From: Lachnospiraceae bacterium
GTDB lineage: Bacteria; Bacillota; Clostridia; Lachnospirales; Lachnospiraceae
DNA length: 6,805 nucleotides
Assembly: GCA_900755865.1 (NCBI GenBank)
Contig: CAAEHZ010000237.1
Coordinates: 1 to 6,805, forward strand
Direction of reading: 5' to 3'
In this document: in pieces, positions 5,301-6,805 of the stretch
How the letters are laid out: each line of letters begins with the position of its first letter
Position numbering within the stretch: the first letter of the stretch is position 1
Translations under genes and position numbers: made by a program
The notes under the pieces: generated by a model
Told to the model about the DNA's origin: nothing
Seen by the model: the letters and a program-made list of their open reading frames with translations, nothing else
The model's database searches: none

Positions 5301-6805
5301 ATATCATCCAGAATAGAACCCTTCACTCCAACCGTTGTCAGAGCCGGGTCTTCTGTAAGAACTCTTCCCTTTTTGTAAGCAGTAACTTCTATTTCGTAAC
5401 TCTCATTGTCCGGTGTATAAATTGGAATCATAAACTCTATCTCTTCCTCCTGTTCATACTCCGGAATGTCATACACAATATTTTTATTTAACTCTGAGTT
5501 CAGGTCCGACATTGCTTTTGGAAATCTTATTTCTAACCGGTCAGCATATCCCCATACCTTCACCGTAAGGATTCCACTCTCTCCGCTCCTGAAAATCGGC
5601 TCATGTGGTTCCAAAATCCTGCTGACACTGGCTTCCAGGGCAAATTCTGTTACATCTATGCTTTCCTGATATTCATTCCCTACATTGTCCTTTGCGTATG
5701 CTGTCACCGTAAAATCTCCCGCAAACAGATAATCTTCTTCCGTAATGTCTACCTGAATGGCATTCCCTGTTGCTTCATAGGTTCTTTCGCAGTAGTTATC
5801 TGTGTTCTTTATATACAGCTTAAATTCCCCTACTCCGGACACATCATCACTTGCCGTCAGTGTCAGGGTAACAGGCTGGCTTCCCCTGTTAATCAGGCTC
5901 TTGTCCGTCAGCAGGTCTAAGCCCGTGACTTTTGGTGCCTTGCCGTCTGCAATCAGCCGGATACCATTTACCTTATCCTCCGTAATGTCAGACCAGTAAG
6001 TTTCCTCACCCATATCCGCTCCTGCCGATGGATAAACCTCTATGGTCTTTCCATGTAAGGCTGCATCCATGGTATAACTCTGGTCTGTCAAAAGTCTGGT
6101 TGCCCTCGCTTCCCGGAATGCAGAGGTGTACATATCCTCTTTCAGGAAAATCACTTCTCCTCCGGCTGTCCGGATGATTTCTGTACTGTCCAGCTTCCGG
6201 TCTGAGGATAACGGAACAGTCAGCGGAATGATAAGCTCACTTTTCTGCTGTGCTGACAAATCCGTTGTATCCCCTGCATAAAATACCGCATGGTTTACCT
6301 GATAGTCCTCCCTTGCCGCTCCATCCATCTTCCCTGTAAAGGAAAGCAAAAACGGCGTCTTTCCGTCTGCCCGAACATACCACTGCTTCTCTCCTGCAGG
6401 ATAAATATTTTCCCTGTCCGTTCCTTCTATCTTGCTGCTTATGGTAAGCGGCTCCGTATACAGATTCCATGCCACCTTCGCCTCATCCAGCCGGATATGT
6501 ATTGTCGGAGAAATATTTTCCGCCACATCCACTGCCGCCAGATGCAGATACTGTACACTTCCAGTCAGTTCCACCGTAAGCGCTGCACTCCTGCCTGTTT
6601 CTACCAGAAAATCCCCGGTGGAATCATTTAAAACCGTTCCTGTCTGTGCATCCACCAGATACCGGTATCCTGCTATGCCGGAAACTAACGTATTCTTTGT
6701 GATATTTGAAGTACTCAAAAGTGCTTCCTTTCCTGTTTCATAGGACTCCGCCTTATGGTAATAAGCAGTACCGTTATCTGCAGGTCTTTCCCATGCGACA
6801 AGTAC
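5282..6805 (-). CDS. Large secreted/surface protein with fibronectin- and Ig-like segments (5' end outside window)
   Basis: The frame stays open from the stop at 5282 to the right edge, so the visible 507 residues are only the C-terminal part. An in-frame TTG at 6718 is not the start, because coding continues upstream of it without a stop. The first 50 residues read like the end of a fibronectin type III-like unit (AWERPADNGTAYYHKAESY, then VSGIAGYRYLVD). About 288-385 looks like an Ig-like beta-sandwich, with a TLTASDDVSGVGEFKLYI opening and a VTAYAKDNVGN end. A further beta-rich domain, about 386-480, follows. There is no LPXTG motif, membrane anchor or repeat-type wall-binding domain at the C-terminus, which ends in a short basic stretch (DDIRTRLR). 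Export is inferred from the domain types; the signal peptide would lie outside the window. Next to a prepilin peptidase and a TadZ-like gene, it may be a pilus-associated adhesin or tip protein. Family name and ligand are not recognised. Confidence 0.75.
   Translation of the reverse strand, partial: VLVAWERPADNGTAYYHKAESYETGKEALLSTSNITKNTLVSGIAGYRYLVDAQTGTVLNDSTGDFLVETGRSAALTVELTGSVQYLHLAAVDVAENISPTIHIRLDEAKVAWNLYTEPLTISSKIEGTDRENIYPAGEKQWYVRADGKTPFLLSFTGKMDGAAREDYQVNHAVFYAGDTTDLSAQQKSELIIPLTVPLSSDRKLDSTEIIRTAGGEVIFLKEDMYTSAFREARATRLLTDQSYTMDAALHGKTIEVYPSAGADMGEETYWSDITEDKVNGIRLIADGKAPKVTGLDLLTDKSLINRGSQPVTLTLTASDDVSGVGEFKLYIKNTDNYCERTYEATGNAIQVDITEEDYLFAGDFTVTAYAKDNVGNEYQESIDVTEFALEASVSRILEPHEPIFRSGESGILTVKVWGYADRLEIRFPKAMSDLNSELNKNIVYDIPEYEQEEEIEFMIPIYTPDNESYEIEVTAYKKGRVLTEDPALTTVGVKGSILDDIRTRLR

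Noticed and set aside
5282..6718. TTG at 6718 as the true start of the surface-protein gene
   Set aside because: The frame continues without a stop to the window edge and the upstream residues form a sensible fibronectin-like segment, so the gene is truncated by the window.

Overview
The window looks like part of a mobile or integrated accessory element from a Gram-positive anaerobe of the Clostridia, most like Lachnospiraceae. This rests on purine-rich Shine-Dalgarno sites (GGAGG, AGGAG) before nearly every gene, moderately AT-rich DNA, and the gene types: an ArdC-like antirestriction protein, a DUF5710-like/YodL-like element protein, and Tad-pilus-like genes. The assignment is an inference from style and gene content; no taxonomic marker is present.

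All recognised protein genes lie on the minus strand and read right to left as one tightly packed cluster. From the right edge they are: a large secreted or surface protein with fibronectin/Ig-like segments, whose 5' end is outside the window (5282-6805); a short A24 prepilin peptidase of the TadV/CpaA type (4796-5248); a TadZ/CpaE-like protein with a receiver-like N-terminus and a lysine-less P-loop ATPase domain (3711-4802); a 620-residue protein with duplicated DUF5710-like modules and YodL-type repeats (1867-3729); an acidic 31-residue ORF (1753-1848); and an ArdC-type antirestriction protein/zinc metallopeptidase (522-1772). Most junctions overlap by 7-20 bases, suggesting co-transcription and translational coupling. 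A 12-13 bp hairpin spans the stop codon of the surface protein and is the only obvious break in the cluster.

The leftmost 521 bases carry no convincing complete gene but are rich in signals. Positions 1-86 resemble the right end of an IS200/IS605-type TnpB element and the 3' part of its guide-RNA scaffold. A terminator-like inverted repeat follows (85-131), then a very AT-rich stretch (181-240; 9 G/C in 60 bases). Six copies of a 20-bp iteron come next, five of them spaced exactly 22 bp apart (281-431), and then a perfect 9-bp GC-rich hairpin (437-464). AT-rich DNA plus iterons plus a hairpin is the layout of a replication origin or replication-control site. The minus-strand reading of the iterons gives the VQKxY / GAxxVY / GCxxC pattern that I recall from RepA_N-type initiator genes, where iterons sit inside the coding sequence.

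Taken together, the window appears to join a Tad-like pilus/secretion module (surface protein, prepilin processing, ATPase-like localisation factor) to element-maintenance functions (ArdC defence against host restriction, its accessory proteins, an iteron origin). The most unusual observations are the coupling of these two modules in one cluster, a C-terminal mini-module shared by the 620-residue protein and ArdC, and an iteron array without an intact initiator gene beside it.
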